From Uranotaenia lowii (Eukaryota > Arthropoda > Insecta > Diptera > Culicidae), in assembly GCF_029784155.1 (NCBI RefSeq), contig NC_073691.1, positions 55,003,978 through 55,067,977 of the forward strand: 64,000 nt of DNA, written 5' to 3'. Both the position numbers and the translations under genes were made by a program. Below the pieces are notes generated by a model that was not told where the DNA came from, made no database searches, and saw nothing but the letters and a program-made list of their open reading frames with translations. The stretch's first letter is position 1. Each line of letters begins with the position of its first letter. Of this stretch, positions 11,113-22,330 are shown piece by piece.

Positions 11113-12451
11113 CTAAATCGTTAAAATTCTCGAATTATGCGGAATTGGAAAAAAAAATCAAAAAGAAAACATTAAATACTTAACTATTTTTTCAGATGTC
11201 AAAACAACTCGTGGTATTCGGAACACTTGATCATTGAATTTATGCTTTCATTTTCGAAATCTTGGTTATGTTTACTAATTTATTTAATAAACTTTCAACT
11301 TTTTATCAAAAGTTATCTCAAAAGAAAGAAAGAATATTTTTCTATTCTGTTCAGTGATCGAGGTCATAGTTGATTTGTTTTAATTAAATTCTTCCTGATA
11401 TCAAAATGAATTGCAAATAATTTTTTTTTTGAATTTTTGATAGTTACATTTAACATTTGAAATGAATCATATTCGTTCCAATTATCGTTGATACTAATAG
11501 GTATCGAAAAAGATCTACATTTTACAAAATTTGAATTAAAATTCCATGAGCAATAAAAACAGGTAAGAAATAAATAATTCTAAATTTGGTTTTAAACATT
11601 GAATGTGCAAAGAATACAAAAATCATTCCAGATCAAAATTAAATTTTGAAGTTTCTATGTTCTGCGAGTTCCGACGCAGTCACATCGCAGCGATTCGTCA
11701 TCGATACATCATTTATATACAATCGAATTCGATGAAGAAATGAAATTAATTATTATGAATGTCAAGTGAAATAGCTGTAAGAGAAGAAATAAGCTGTAAA
11801 TATTTCACACAAAAACATTAATTTCACCTTACACTTTACACAACACATAACACAAAAACTAAAATGAATTACAAACAGTGCACACTCACAACATAGAAGT
11901 AAGAGTGAGAAAATCTGACGAAAAGTGATACGTGAAGTGAAACGCTATAATTTAAGTGACATGTCAAATATTTATTTGCAACAATAGAATCACTTCTAAA
12001 ACTCAACTCTCGCGATCGGACGTGCTTTTACCACCGAAAATAAGCTTCACTGTTTGGCCTTCGGTTCGCTCCGCCATCGCTGGTTCGTTTGATGACCAAG
12101 GCTGTTTCCTGCTAGTCCGGATTCGTTCACCGTTTGGGACCCAATTCGTGGGACACAGACAACGGAACCCTACGTCCGTACAAAAAATGTATCACTTTTA
12201 ATAAGATGTTTTTCAAAATCATGATCGATTAGAAAAAGGAGCTTTAAAAATATTAAAGTAATCAAAACTTATTTATATTTTGAACCGCATGTTAATCATA
12301 ATTCTGATCTTCTTTTAAAGATTTTTTTTTGACTAAATCTGAATATTAAAAATGAAAAAAGTCATTTTTTTTTTAAAATAAAAAAAATGATATAATAATT
12401 AAATTTATTATTAATATGAATAAAAAATATGAATAAAAAAGATAAGCACCA
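11113..12451. other. AT-rich spacer with one GC-richer patch
   Basis: No gene recognised. A patch at 11990-12190 is less AT-rich and open for 81 codons, but it lacks any recognisable domain. It could be an LTR or element remnant. The rest is AT-rich, with T-runs. Confidence 0.45.
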
Positions 12452-13415
12452 GTGTATCGAAAATAAGTTATAAACACAGTTTTTTTCATTGTATCGATTT
12501 TATTTATGATTAAAACAAAAAAACAGTTCGGAAGTGTTTTAAAAAGCTTATTCTTACAGTTTATGAAGAAATACAAGTAAAAAAGTAATTATTGGTAATA
12601 TTCTCGGACTTTCGACTTGACGCGTTTCATTAGGTTTTGTACAGCTGATTGATCACACTTCTTGGCCGCAGCATTCCAACTTTTCTTGAAAACCGCCATG
12701 GTCCTGTTGGCCATACCATCCTTCTTGAAAACTCTCTTGACGATAGCCCAATATCGTTCTATGGGGCGAAGCTGGGGGCAGTTTGCTGGTTTAATATCTT
12801 TCTCAAAGAAATGTTCATCGTTATCCTCAAACCATCTAAGAGTGGATTTAGCGTAGTGGGCTGACGCCAAATCCGGCCAGAACTATGGTGGAGTCGTATT
12901 TTTCTTATATAGTGGCAGCAACCTTTTCTGCAAACACTCTTTTTGGTAGATACCGGCATTTATTGTTCCTTTTATAAAGAAACTCGCCACAAAAGCACTT
13001 TCTGGCCAAATTTTTCCTCCTCAATCGACTTCTCGTGGTCACTCACATCCTCCCCAATAGCTGCAGTGTAGAATTGTGATCCCGGAAGATTACTGGAATC
13101 CTCTTTTACATCAGTTTCATCGTCCATGAGAACGCACGCATCTGGCTTCTGCAAAATCCGATGATACAGCTTCCGGGCTCTGGTTTTGGCTCGTGGTTTT
13201 TGTTCAGCCGTTTGTTTGGACACTTTCTGCTTCTTGTATGTCTTCAGGTTGTTCCGCTTCTTGATCCGCTGTACCATTCCGATCGATGTCCCAGCTTTTT
13301 TCGCCATCTACCGTATGGACATTGATTGATTCCGGTTGATTACCTAACGGTTCAGATTTTGGCACAGAAAAAACAATTACTATAATAAAATTGGTTACAA
13401 CTTTTCGATATAATT
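12452..13415 (-). mobile_element. Tc1/mariner element relic with candidate terminal repeats
   Basis: The element encloses the minus-strand transposase pseudogene at 12589-13307. Candidate inverted ends are GTATCGAAAATAAGTTATAA at about 12454 and the inverse of GTTACAACTTTTCGATATAA at about 13394-13413. They match imperfectly, with a 2-base gap. The outer boundaries and target duplication are uncertain. Confidence 0.55.
12589..13307 (-). pseudogene. Tc1/mariner transposase, DD37E type, N-truncated and frameshifted
   Basis: Minus-strand remnant. The upstream piece (12972-13307) contains a GTSIGMVQRIKKRNNLK helix-turn-helix end, the basic linker KPRAKTRARKLYHRIL, and the first catalytic Asp in CVLMDDETDVKED. 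The downstream piece (12589-12870) begins inside FWPDLASAHY, with the second Asp just before it, and carries NCPQLRPIERYWAIVKRVFKK with the catalytic Glu. Counting from the Asp of PDLASAHY to the Glu of RPIE gives 37 residues between them, so this is DD37E. A frameshift near 12875, a third frame at 12759-12959, and loss of the first DNA-binding domain make it non-functional. It is clearly related to, but well diverged from, the 6.3-kb copy. Confidence 0.88.
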
Positions 13416-13489
13416 TTTTTTTCGTAAAATAAAAAGCCCTGAGTCCAAGCTGTAGGTCTTACAGTGATATGGGATAAAACCTCTCCGGA

Positions 13490-14037
13490 GGCGAGGAAAT
13501 TTTCTGCTGAATCCAAGCAATCGAAAGATTTCCTTTAATTCAACTAAGAGCATCTGTATTCGTGGTCTATTCTTGGGTCTAATTTATACAAGAATTGAAC
13601 CAAAGAAATAAGATCCGATCCAATGAAAAAAATGGCAACTGCACTCGTGTTCCATTAACTGTCAAACGGTTTAGAACTGCGTCAAATTGGATCCAAATCT
13701 CATCAGTTTTGGATCAATCCTTATACCAGCTCTAAAAAAAGTTGAGTTGAAACTGGTATAATGGATCACCAATGCGGTTGCTTGGGTCGGAATTCGGGTC
13801 TAAACCGGCTGTTTGGACCACGGATACAGGTGCTCTAATGCAAACGAAAAGTTCAGATAAAGGTATTTCAATAGCAACTTACATACTTTCTTCTTCAGTG
13901 AACGGAAACTAATCGAAAACGCTCAATGAAGAAGATAGTAAGTTTCTATTGAAATACCGTTATCTGAACTTTTCTTTTGCAGTGGTTGAATTAAAGGGAA
14001 TCTTTCGATTGCTTTGATTCAGTAGAATTATTCAGCC
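13490..14037. mobile_element. Foldback (long-hairpin) element, interrupted by a MITE
   Basis: The left arm is 13490-13547 continued at 13839-13900. The right arm is 13924-14037 and reads as the inverted complement of the left arm over about 115-120 bases, including AAGCAATCGAAAGATT and GAAAAGTTCAGATAA in both arms. Without the 288-bp MITE inside the left arm the loop is only about 23 bases, so the RNA or single strand would form one long hairpin. No coding frame. Confidence 0.8.
13545..13838. mobile_element. PIF/Harbinger-type MITE nested in the foldback left arm
   Basis: A 288-bp element (13548-13835) with terminal inverted repeats starting GAGCATCTGTATTCGTGGTC and GAGCACCTGTATCCGTGGTC. It is flanked by the 3-bp direct repeat TAA (13545-13547, 13836-13838), the target size typical of PIF/Harbinger (Tourist-like) elements. 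The right arm of the surrounding foldback has CAC at the equivalent place with no insertion, which directly dates the MITE as younger than the foldback element. Confidence 0.85.
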
Positions 14038-14669
14038 AAGTAGGTCACAACACAAATTAGAGTGAATTTTTCGGATAATTTGGTCAACACCTTTTTTAAA
14101 ACCAAAAATTTCCCACAGCTATGGTTGTTTTATTTCATGAACTGAAAATTTTATTTGCAAAAATAGTCAAAAGGGGGGGGGGGGGGAGGGTTAAACTCCT
14201 ATCGCCCCTCCTTTCACACGGCCTTGACACCCATAACTCATATTCATATTATAGTGAAACTAAACGAGAAATTATTTCACGGGGAGGCTGGTTTATTTTA
14301 CGTTTTATTTCTAATTTTCTAGTTTTTACTTCCTTTCGTAGACTTCTAAAACTTTAAGCAGCATGACTAAAGTAATGTTAAACTTTTTTCCCCTCATGGG
14401 CCAATGAAAGCATTTGCATTTCGCCATTGAAAAAAAAAAAAATTAATTTTTAATGCATTTTTTGACAAATGTGCAAAAAACTCCTTCTTTTGCAAGTAAG
14501 TCCACTTTAAATATTAAAAGATGCTCATTGGTTTGGTTGAATGAAACTTTGGCTAACTTTTTATTTCTCCTTTTCAACGTAACGTGTCCATCATATTTTG
14601 TTTCGTTCATTTGAATATAGCATCAAAGACGAAGCATTTTAATATATGTACTCATCATCCTCACAGGCA
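14038..14669. other. Spacer with a G-run
   Basis: AT-rich sequence with a homopolymer of about 14 G at 14173-14186. No gene recognised. Confidence 0.5.
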
Positions 14670-14712
14670 TTTAACCCTCCAAAGCCGTTCGGGTCAATAT
14701 GACCCGAAGCGC
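14670..14712. repeat. Candidate single end of a piggyBac-like MITE
   Basis: TTAA followed by CCCTCCAAAGCCGTTC and then the palindrome GGGTCAATATGACCC. TTAA plus a CCC start is the piggyBac pattern, and the palindrome core GTCAAWATGAC also occurs in the TTAA-flanked element at 37.5-39.7 kb. I found no opposite end within the window, so it may be a solo remnant. Confidence 0.4.
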
Positions 14713-15808
14713 ACATTTCAAACATCTTTATCATCATTCCAATATACTGGTGAACTGGTAATTTTGACAGACCAAGTATGTTCTATGAAAATAATGATCA
14801 AATCAACGCCAAAAAATTAAAATTTGAGTTTTGAAAATCGGTTCATTGGGAAATGAAATACAGCTATGCAAAGCCAAAATTGGATGGCGTTTTTTTAAAG
14901 TAAGATTTTTTTCTACCGTAAGATTAGTCATAGCGGTCAACACTTTCATTGGACCCCAACATATCTATACATTGTCGGATAGATGGATTCTTGACGATTT
15001 CAAACATTAATAAAACAGTTAAAGACAGAAAAGCTGTCAAAAGTTATGAGTGTTTTAAAAATAAAATTGATTTTTCGGACTTTTTACATTCTGGACCAGT
15101 TTCTGATAATCTGGTAATACTTATCAACTTTATTTTGAAATGTTTAGTAATTAGAATAAATTACCTAGACAATGAATATAATATCATCAAAATCGGTTAA
15201 CATTAGCAGCCAGGAGAACGAAATCAAACCACAGTTCAAATTTCCCCGAAACGGATTTTTAGCGAACGGCTTTGGAAGGTTAAGATAATCATCATCAGCG
15301 CAAAAAGGGATACCTCTCTCAACATAAGTAATCACCCAAACGGACCAACTAAGCCGGACTTCATCCAGCAGCATTCCAAATAAACCAGCCCATGTCATTT
15401 TGCACTAATGCCCGCATGATCGATGGGATGCAATTAATCTTTCCGGGAGAGACTGTGTGTAGTACGTGCAAATCCGACAAAGAAGTGGTGCTGAATGGCG
15501 CAAGAAACCTCGTTCGGATTACATGCTTACCTATACATATTATGTGAATGCATGGGATTTTTGTTTGGAATTTAAGTGAATGAGTTTAGCTGGAGCCAGA
15601 GTCCGGCACATGTTGCACTAATGTGTGTCGTCGCGTTTAAGGGCCGGTCATTTGGCGATGAGTACCTACTGGAGCGCGGTAATCAAATTGGCAACAGTTT
15701 TGTTATGACGAAAGCAAGAAAGTTTGTACGTGCCAGAAGAACAGTTTTCGTCAACCGTAAATCATGCGCTTACAATCACTTTCTGCGTTTCTCCATCGGC
15801 GAATCGCG
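14713..15808. other. Unique-looking spacer, nothing recognised
   Basis: 15200-15800 is less AT-rich and not repetitive within the window. Open stretches (for example 15576-15884, 102 codons, running into the next element) have no recognisable domain. It could be host intergenic or intronic sequence. Confidence 0.45.
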
Positions 15809-17554
15809 TAGGGGAAGAAGGGGCATAATGCCCACGTTAAGAAAAAAGCCTTGTTTTAGAGTACATTTGAAAAGATCAACTTAAATTTTCGATTGTGTTT
15901 GGAAGTTTGGTTTATTTTTTGTCTAAATCTGATAGTTAGAATAACTGGAAGGTCAAAAAAGGCCACAAATTTAATGAAGTTTGAAGAGTATGTTGAAAAT
16001 TGGATTTCAGATTCAGTAGGGGCATAATGCGCATATGTGTGTACCCAATCGCGCCGTTTAACGTTTAATAAGTGTATATTGATTCAAGTGCCTCCGAAAG
16101 TGTTTGCAAGGTAAAAAATTTTGTATTCTACTTCACAGATGGAAAAATGTATTGCTACGCGCAGTGCTGCCAGATATACTGAAATTCTTGTGAATAGTTA
16201 ATTAAATCTATGTTAAATTTAGGAATTGCAAATATATTCGTTTATATTCAAGTTATGTTTTCCAATACAACATATAAATATCTTTTAAATTGTTATGATG
16301 AAACTGCATATTAGACCGCTGCAAGCTTTGTATGAAAATTTCAAATTCTAAAATTTTTACACCTCCCATAACTTTTTTTGATTGGTTTTGCTGCCAGAAA
16401 TAGCAATAAAAATTTTGGAATCGATCCATCCAGTCCTGAATTAGCGCAACGAGTTTTAATTTTGTATGGAAATTTGTATGGGAAAACAAAATTTTTCATT
16501 AAAAAATCGCCAGAGATGTTCAGAAAGTTCCAAAAAATATAACTTTAGATGAAAAATAATCCTAAATTGTACCCCAGAAAAAATATTCAATGTTATATAA
16601 AATTTTGTTTTCAAAATTCATTTATTTAATTATCTCGTTTTTGACTGCTTGTTTGAAAGCTGTATAACAGTAGGATGGAAATAAAAAATCTCAAAAAACA
16701 TTTTTGCATTGCCAGAGAATTTATCGATTTATAAAGCCTTTGCAAAAACATTTCATGCAATTATTACCAGCTTTAGCAAGCAAAGTCTGCCATTTTTGAA
16801 TACTTTTCAATGGATTCAGATTTTTTTTTATCTTGAAATGGTTATAACTTTTTTCATGAAATTCTTAGCTGCTTGTCATGTAAGCAAAAAATAAAGCTTA
16901 AGAATAATCAAAACCAAAAATTAAAGACCGATTTCATTTCAAGCTTATTTGAATTTTCTGGATGATTTAATGTGCAAAAATGTCTTCTTCCATACAAATT
17001 TTCATACAAAATTGAAAAGCGTTGCGCTAACTCAGGAATTAACCAAATCATCTCAAATTTTACACTGATGCTTGGTGACCCAAAAGGCATCAAAAAAACA
17101 TATGGGAGCCAAAAGTCATTTTTTGCAGCGGTCTGCTGCATATACATTTAAACAAATATAAAACATGCTTAGAGATAAACGGACATGGCGCGTTTTGCCC
17201 TACCTAGACATGTTTATTAAAAATCGTTCAAAATAACAGAAAAAAATAATTCGTTTTGTGATGCTTTTCAAGACCAATGTCATTGAAACAGATATCAGGT
17301 AATTTATTTTGACGATAGATGCCGTTATTCCTTACGAAAGTCAAGGCACAAATTGCAAGGAATATGACTTGAAAAATATTTTTGGATTTTTGCAGGGATT
17401 TATCGCATATTTGATGCTAATTTTTTGTACAAAAGGTTTCTACTGTTAATTAGAAGAGAATAACGTTTAGAATTCTTAAAAAAAGTGTATATCTAGCTAG
17501 ATATAGCAGTGGGGCGTTTTGCCCACACTGGGCATTATACCCCCAGTTCCCCTA
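15809..17554. mobile_element. TA-flanked MITE with iterated GGGGCATAATGCCCAC motif
   Basis: A 1742-bp element (15811-17552). The left end GGGGAAGAAGGGGCATAATG and the inverse of the right end, GGGGAACTGGGGGTATAATG, pair imperfectly, and each is flanked by TA. The motif recurs inside at about 16019 (GGGGCATAATGCGCAT), as GCGTTTTGCCC near 17191, and as GGGGCGTTTTGCCCAC just inside the right end. The interior is AT-rich without a transposase. The layout matches the element at 10.15-11.11 kb, although the motif sequence differs. Confidence 0.7.
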
Positions 17555-18989
17555 CCTATTTAATGTCCTTTCGGAGGAAAAACAAGCGAGAAGCAAATTG
17601 ATTCGTGCAAGAAGAAGAACTTATTGGCACCATCGCATCCTCGTCCCGTCAGTCAGTCAGTCAGTAAGTGCGTGGAATGGTCCCATTTGAGGCATTCGGT
17701 TGGAATTTATGCCCCCGCAGGGCCTCTTTTTGTAAAGAAGCCCCTTCAGCGTTTCCTACCCGTAGGTCCTGCGTTTGTCCTACTGAGACTGAATGGTTGC
17801 ACAGCACAGTTAATTCATGGATTGCCAGCAGTGGATCGTTAAATGTCTGCCACTTAAGTTCGGGAATCGATTGAACAGGGCTGCTGGATGACAATCCGCG
17901 CTTTTTTAACAACGGGGGTTGATCAAAACAGCTAAAAACTGAAATTCATAGTCAAAGCATGGATCATCCAAAACCTGGACGCACTGTTTATTATATCACT
18001 TCTAGTTGTCGCATCTGGAATGTTTTGACAGCAGGCCCGTGCGAAGGACCCGTTCATGGGGGGGGGGGGGGGGGGGGGTTCGAATTTCAAATTTAGCTAA
18101 AAATAATAGCAATACTAAAAATAAACAATAAAAAAAGGAAAGGAATTTCGAACACCGTTCTTCACTCATGATTACCACACAAACTAAAAAAAAATTGGAC
18201 TGATAAGAAAAACAAAATCTTCATTTTTTTTATAAACGTTTCAAAAACACTGAGTTTGAAAGAAATCTGGATTCTAGAATAAATGTCAGATCAGATAAAA
18301 AACTAACCATGATTAGTTGTGATTTCGTGAATCATCAATGAAAACTGATAAAAAATTGAAAGATAAGGAGTTCCAAGTTACAACAAATATTGGAAGAACA
18401 AAGCAAATATAAAGTTAGTTAACATTTCTCATTAAAATTAAGTTCGAAGTTGCTACCTACTTCAAATCATGTTTCAAACTTTTAAAGATTAATTTAAAAA
18501 TCATGATCGACTTATAAAAGACGATTTTTTTCTAAGGAAAATTAATAAAAAGTTCATTAATTTTCAATCACATGTTTCAAAGTTTAAAATTACAAACTCT
18601 GAATATTTTGTCACTTTCGATTGAAATATTGGGTCCTGGTTGGAACTTTGTTTTTTTTTTACTAAAAGTTAAGATTTACGGGCTTATGTGTCAAGTACAC
18701 AAAAATTCAGAATTCAAAAAAACTATATTATTATAATTATTTCTAAAATCTAAATATTTCGACTAAAAAATAGAAAAGATAATGAAAAAAATGGAAAATC
18801 TGTTCTTTTAAATTCGGTAAATTTATTTGAAAATTTAAACAAGATATGAAAATGAAAAAGATAAGATTTTCAAAACATTTTAGGATTACAGACGAAAAAA
18901 GCCCGCCAAAAGTGTCGGCATTAAATTTTTGATCATTAGAAGGCTTTGATTTGCTTTCCAGTACACGTGAACTCTTAATGGTCGTTTCT
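17555..18989. other. Spacer with a G-run; no gene recognised
   Basis: 17620-17930 is moderately GC-rich with a short (GTCA)n stretch near 17648-17665. 18058-18078 is an uninterrupted run of about 21 G. 18100-18980 is very AT-rich. Open frames of 68-86 codons carry no recognisable domain. Confidence 0.5.
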
Positions 18990-19255
18990 AATACCCGGCC
19001 CATGGTGATGGTGAAAACAATCCCGCCAAAGGAAACGAAAATCGGTTGGCAAAATGGGTGCCATGACTTTTGGTTCGTGGGAATAAAAACGAAAGTTGTA
19101 TGGGAGGGTCCCTTTTCTTAGGTGGGTGGAGCTCAAAACTATTACTATAACCTTAGCATTGTCCAAACACATAACTGTACCAAATTTCAAGCTGATCGGT
19201 TAAGCGGTGTGGATTTGTACAAGGTGCATACAATCAAACAAACAAACATATATAG
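18990..19255 (-). repeat. Diverged Helitron-like 5' end, minus strand
   Basis: Aligns with the last 270 bases of the element at 57.8-60.8 kb. Shared blocks are CGCCAAAGGAAA-like, GTCATGACTTT-like, AGTTTCACGATGATCGGTT-like and a terminal repeat of CAAA or GACA units followed by TATATATAG. It ends about 10 bases before the plus-strand Helitron-like element, so the two are head to head. Confidence 0.55.
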
Positions 19256-19282
19256 TCCAACTCATCTATATACACTGAGGTT

Positions 19283-19430
19283 TTTTTTTACGCGGTTTTT
19301 TTTTACACGGTTTTTTTTTACGCGGCTTTTTTTACGCGGATTTTCGAATTAACGCGTTTTTTTTTACGCGGATTTCCGAATTAACGCGGTTTTTTTTACG
19401 CGGATTTTCGAATTAACGCGGTTTTTCAGA
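19283..19430 (+). repeat. ACGCGG tandem units, left block
   Basis: About four or five copies of a T-run plus ACGCGGATTTTCGAATTAAC, unit about 33 bp with varying T-run length. Confidence 0.85.
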
Positions 19431-19496
19431 GAAAATATTCTAAGACTTTTTCAAAGGAAAACACTTAGAAACTTTTCAAAGGAAAATCTTAGCTCT

Positions 19497-20327
19497 GAGA
19501 CTAAGAACGTGATACATGAGACCTGAGACCTGAAACCTGAGACATGAGACATGAGACCTGAGACATGAGACATGAGCCATGAGCCATGAGACATGAGACC
19601 TGAGACCTGAGACCTGAGACCTGAGACCTGAGACATGAGACATGAGACCTGAGACATGAGACCTGAGACCTGAATCCTGAGATATGAGACATGTGACTTG
19701 AGACATGAGACATGAGACCTGAGACATGAGACATGAGCCATGAGACATGAGACCTGAGACCTGAAACCTGAGACATGAGACATGAGACCTGAGACATGAG
19801 ACATGAGCCATGAGCCATGAGACATGAGACCTGAAACCTGAGACATGAGACCTGAGACCTGAGACATGAGACATGAGACCTGAGACATGAGACATGAGAC
19901 CTGAGACCTGAATCCTGAGATATGAGATATGTGACTTGAGACATGAGACATGAGACCTGAGACATGAGACATGAGCCATGAGACATGAGACATGAGACCT
20001 GAGACCTGAGACATGAGACATGAGACATGAGACATGAGACCTGAGACATGAGACCTGAGACCTGAAACCTGAGACATGAGACATGTGACCTGAGACATGA
20101 GACCTGAGACCTGAGACATGAGACATGAGACATGAGACCTGAGACATGGAACATGAGACCTGAGACCTGAAACCTGAGACATGAGACATGTGACCTGAGA
20201 CATGAGACCTGAGACCTGAGACATGAGACATGAGACATGAGACCTGAGACATGGAACATGAGACCTGAGACATGAAACCTAAGACCTGAGACATGGAACA
20301 TGAGACCTGAGACATGAGACATGAGAC
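19497..20327. repeat. Heptamer satellite (GAGACMT)n with higher-order repeats
   Basis: About 118 copies of a 7-base unit, GAGACCT or GAGACAT, with occasional GAGCCAT, GAAACCT, GAATCCT, GAGATAT and GTGACTT variants. The variants form longer periods: the block with GAATCCT recurs 238 bases apart (19669 and 19907, 34 units), and the block starting CCTGAAACCT recurs 105 bases apart (20061 and 20166, 15 units). All three minus-strand frames are open for 257-282 codons only because neither unit contains a stop; they are not genes. Confidence 0.95.
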
Positions 20328-20509
20328 GATCTGAATTCCACACTGTCAAATAAGCCTCACTATATTCTACTATTCTATTAATCTAATTGATTTTGTTTTT
20401 TATCTTAAAAATAAACTATCATTGTACGCAATTTTTTAAATAATCATGATTCTTACGCGTTTTTTTAGTAACGTGCTGTTTTGTTTGAATTTTTTAATTA
20501 AAATGGATT

Positions 20510-20705
20510 TTTTACGTGGATTTTCGAATTAACGAGGTTTTTTTTACGCGGATTTTCGAATTAACGCGGTTTTTTTTTACGCGGATTTTCGAATTAACGC
20601 GGTTTTTTTTTACGCGGATTTTCGAATTAACGCGGTTTTTTTTTACGCGGATTTTCGAATTAACGCGGTTTTTTTTTACGCGGGTTTTTTTTTACGCGGG
20701 ACCAA
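20510..20705 (+). repeat. ACGCGG tandem units, right block
   Basis: Five to six copies of the 33-bp unit seen at 19283-19430, in the same orientation, with cleaner periodicity. The 66-codon open frame here is repeat-encoded. Confidence 0.9.
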
Positions 20706-20739
20706 ATACCGCGTAAAAAAAAACCTCAGTGTATATAAA

Positions 20740-20771
20740 AATGAATTTCTGTCTGTCTGTCTGTCTGTCTG
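20740..20771 (+). repeat. (GTCT)n microsatellite at Helitron-like 5' end
   Basis: About six GTCT units directly inside the element. The minus-strand copy has (GACA)n at the matching place (about 60798-60815). Confidence 0.85.
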
Positions 20772-20919
20772 TTCCCTATAGACTCAGAAACTACTGAACC
20801 GATTTACGTGAAACTTGGCAAGTGGGGGTATTGGAGGCCGGGGAAGGTTCCTATTATGGTTTGGGACCCCTCCCCCTAACAGAAAGGGAGGGAGGGGCCT
20901 CCCAAACAAAAGACAATTT

Positions 20920-22330
20920 TTTGCATAACTCGAGAACCAATCAAGCAAATGGTATCATATTTGGCATGGGGTGGTATTTGGGAACGGGGAATATTTCAAT
21001 AAATATAAGGTACCCCTCCCTCTTCTCAGTGGGGTAATAGGAAGGGGGGAGGGGGCCTACTGTACAATTTTTCAAATAACTCGAAAACTAATCGAGATAT
21101 TGGAACCAAATTTGGCATGAGAAGGTATTTGGATACGAAAAATATTTCAATGATTATTTGAGACCCCTCCTTTTTTCAGTTGAAAGGGGGGGGGGCTCTT
21201 TCATATTTTTTCACATAACTCAAAAACTAATAAAGCAAATGGAACCAAATTTGGCATGGGAGGGTATTTGGATACGAAAAATATGTCTATGATTATTTGA
21301 GACCCCTCCCTCTTTCCAGTAGGGAGATATAAAGGGGGGAGGGGGTCTCTTTTATAATTTTTTACATAACTCAAAAACTAATAAAGCAAATGGAGCCAAA
21401 TTTGGCATGAATGGTTATTTGGGAACGTGACATGTTCTAATGATTATTTGAGACCCCTCCCTTCTTCCAGCGGGGAGAAAAGAAAGAGAGAGGGGAGTTT
21501 CGTACATTTTTTACTGCATCCCTCACTCCTTCAAAGCGATGGATGAAAAGGGGTAGGAGAGGTCTCCCTAATAATTTTCAATATAACTGGAGAGTTGATC
21601 GAGCAAATTGAACCATATTTGGCATGTGAGGGTATTTGGATACGAGAAATGTTTCAATTATAAAATGAAGCCCCACCTTTTTTCTGCGGAAAAGATATAA
21701 AGGGGGAAAGGAAGGCTTCTATACAATGTTTTGCATAACTCGAGAATCAATCCAGCAAATGAAACCAAATTTGGCATCAAAAAGTGTTTGAGTACGAAAA
21801 ATACTTTTTCTATGTACAGTAGGATAATATAATTGGGTATATAGGAAGGGAAGATTTTTTTACAAAATCCGAGAAATAGACAAAACTTACCATGGAAAAT
21901 AATGTTTGTATGATTCTTTGAATTATCTGACACACCATCCTCCTTTCAGTGAGTAAGTACATAGGAGGATGGAGGTGAGCCCAATACAATTTTGTTAGCA
22001 TAAGTTCTCAATTACGAGAAATGTTTTTACGATTGTTATAGACCCTAACGCTTTACAGTATAGAGATTGGAAGAAAGGAGGGGGCTCTTTATACATTTAG
22101 TTGTAAAGCTTATAAACTTATCAACCAATAGAACTATATTTTTGATACAAGAGGATTTTTGGGAACGAAAAAAAATGGGAATGATTATTAAAGATCACGA
22201 CCTCCATTCAGCAGGGGGTGAAGGGAAGGACAGGAGAGGGGGCTCTCTTATCATTTTTTTAGCATAAATCCAGAACATATCAAGCAAAAACAACCATATT
22301 TTATAAGTTAGACTGTTTGCGTACGATTAA
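20920..22330 (+). repeat. Degenerate tandem array, unit about 150 bp
   Basis: About eight or nine units, each containing CATAACTCGAGAACCAATC-like, ACCAAATTTGGCATG, TATTTGGATACGAAAAAT, then GACCCCTCCCTCTT and a G-rich stretch. Unit starts are near 20924, 21077, 21214, 21364, 21580 and 21734; later units are more diverged. It forms the core of the Helitron-like element. Confidence 0.85.

Larger units (their letters stand above)
19271..20733. mobile_element. TA-flanked element of ACGCGG repeats, nested in the Helitron end
   Basis: A 1459-bp element (19273-20731) with inverted ends CACTGAGGTTTTTTTTTACG and the complement of CGTAAAAAAAAACCTCAGTG, flanked by TA on both sides. Removing it restores TCTATATATAAAAATGAA, which matches the 5' end of the other Helitron-like copy. 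Direct 33-bp units containing ACGCGGATTTTCGAATTAAC lie at both ends, and a heptamer satellite fills the middle. Small open frames here are by-products of the repeats. Confidence 0.8.

Noticed and set aside
18032..18060. CAGGCCCGTGCGAAGG as a hAT end (similar word at about 10070)
   Set aside because: Both words point the same way and no inverted partner or 8-bp duplication was found.
19451..20349. Three overlapping minus-strand frames of 257-282 codons
   Set aside because: Heptamer satellite, open in all phases.
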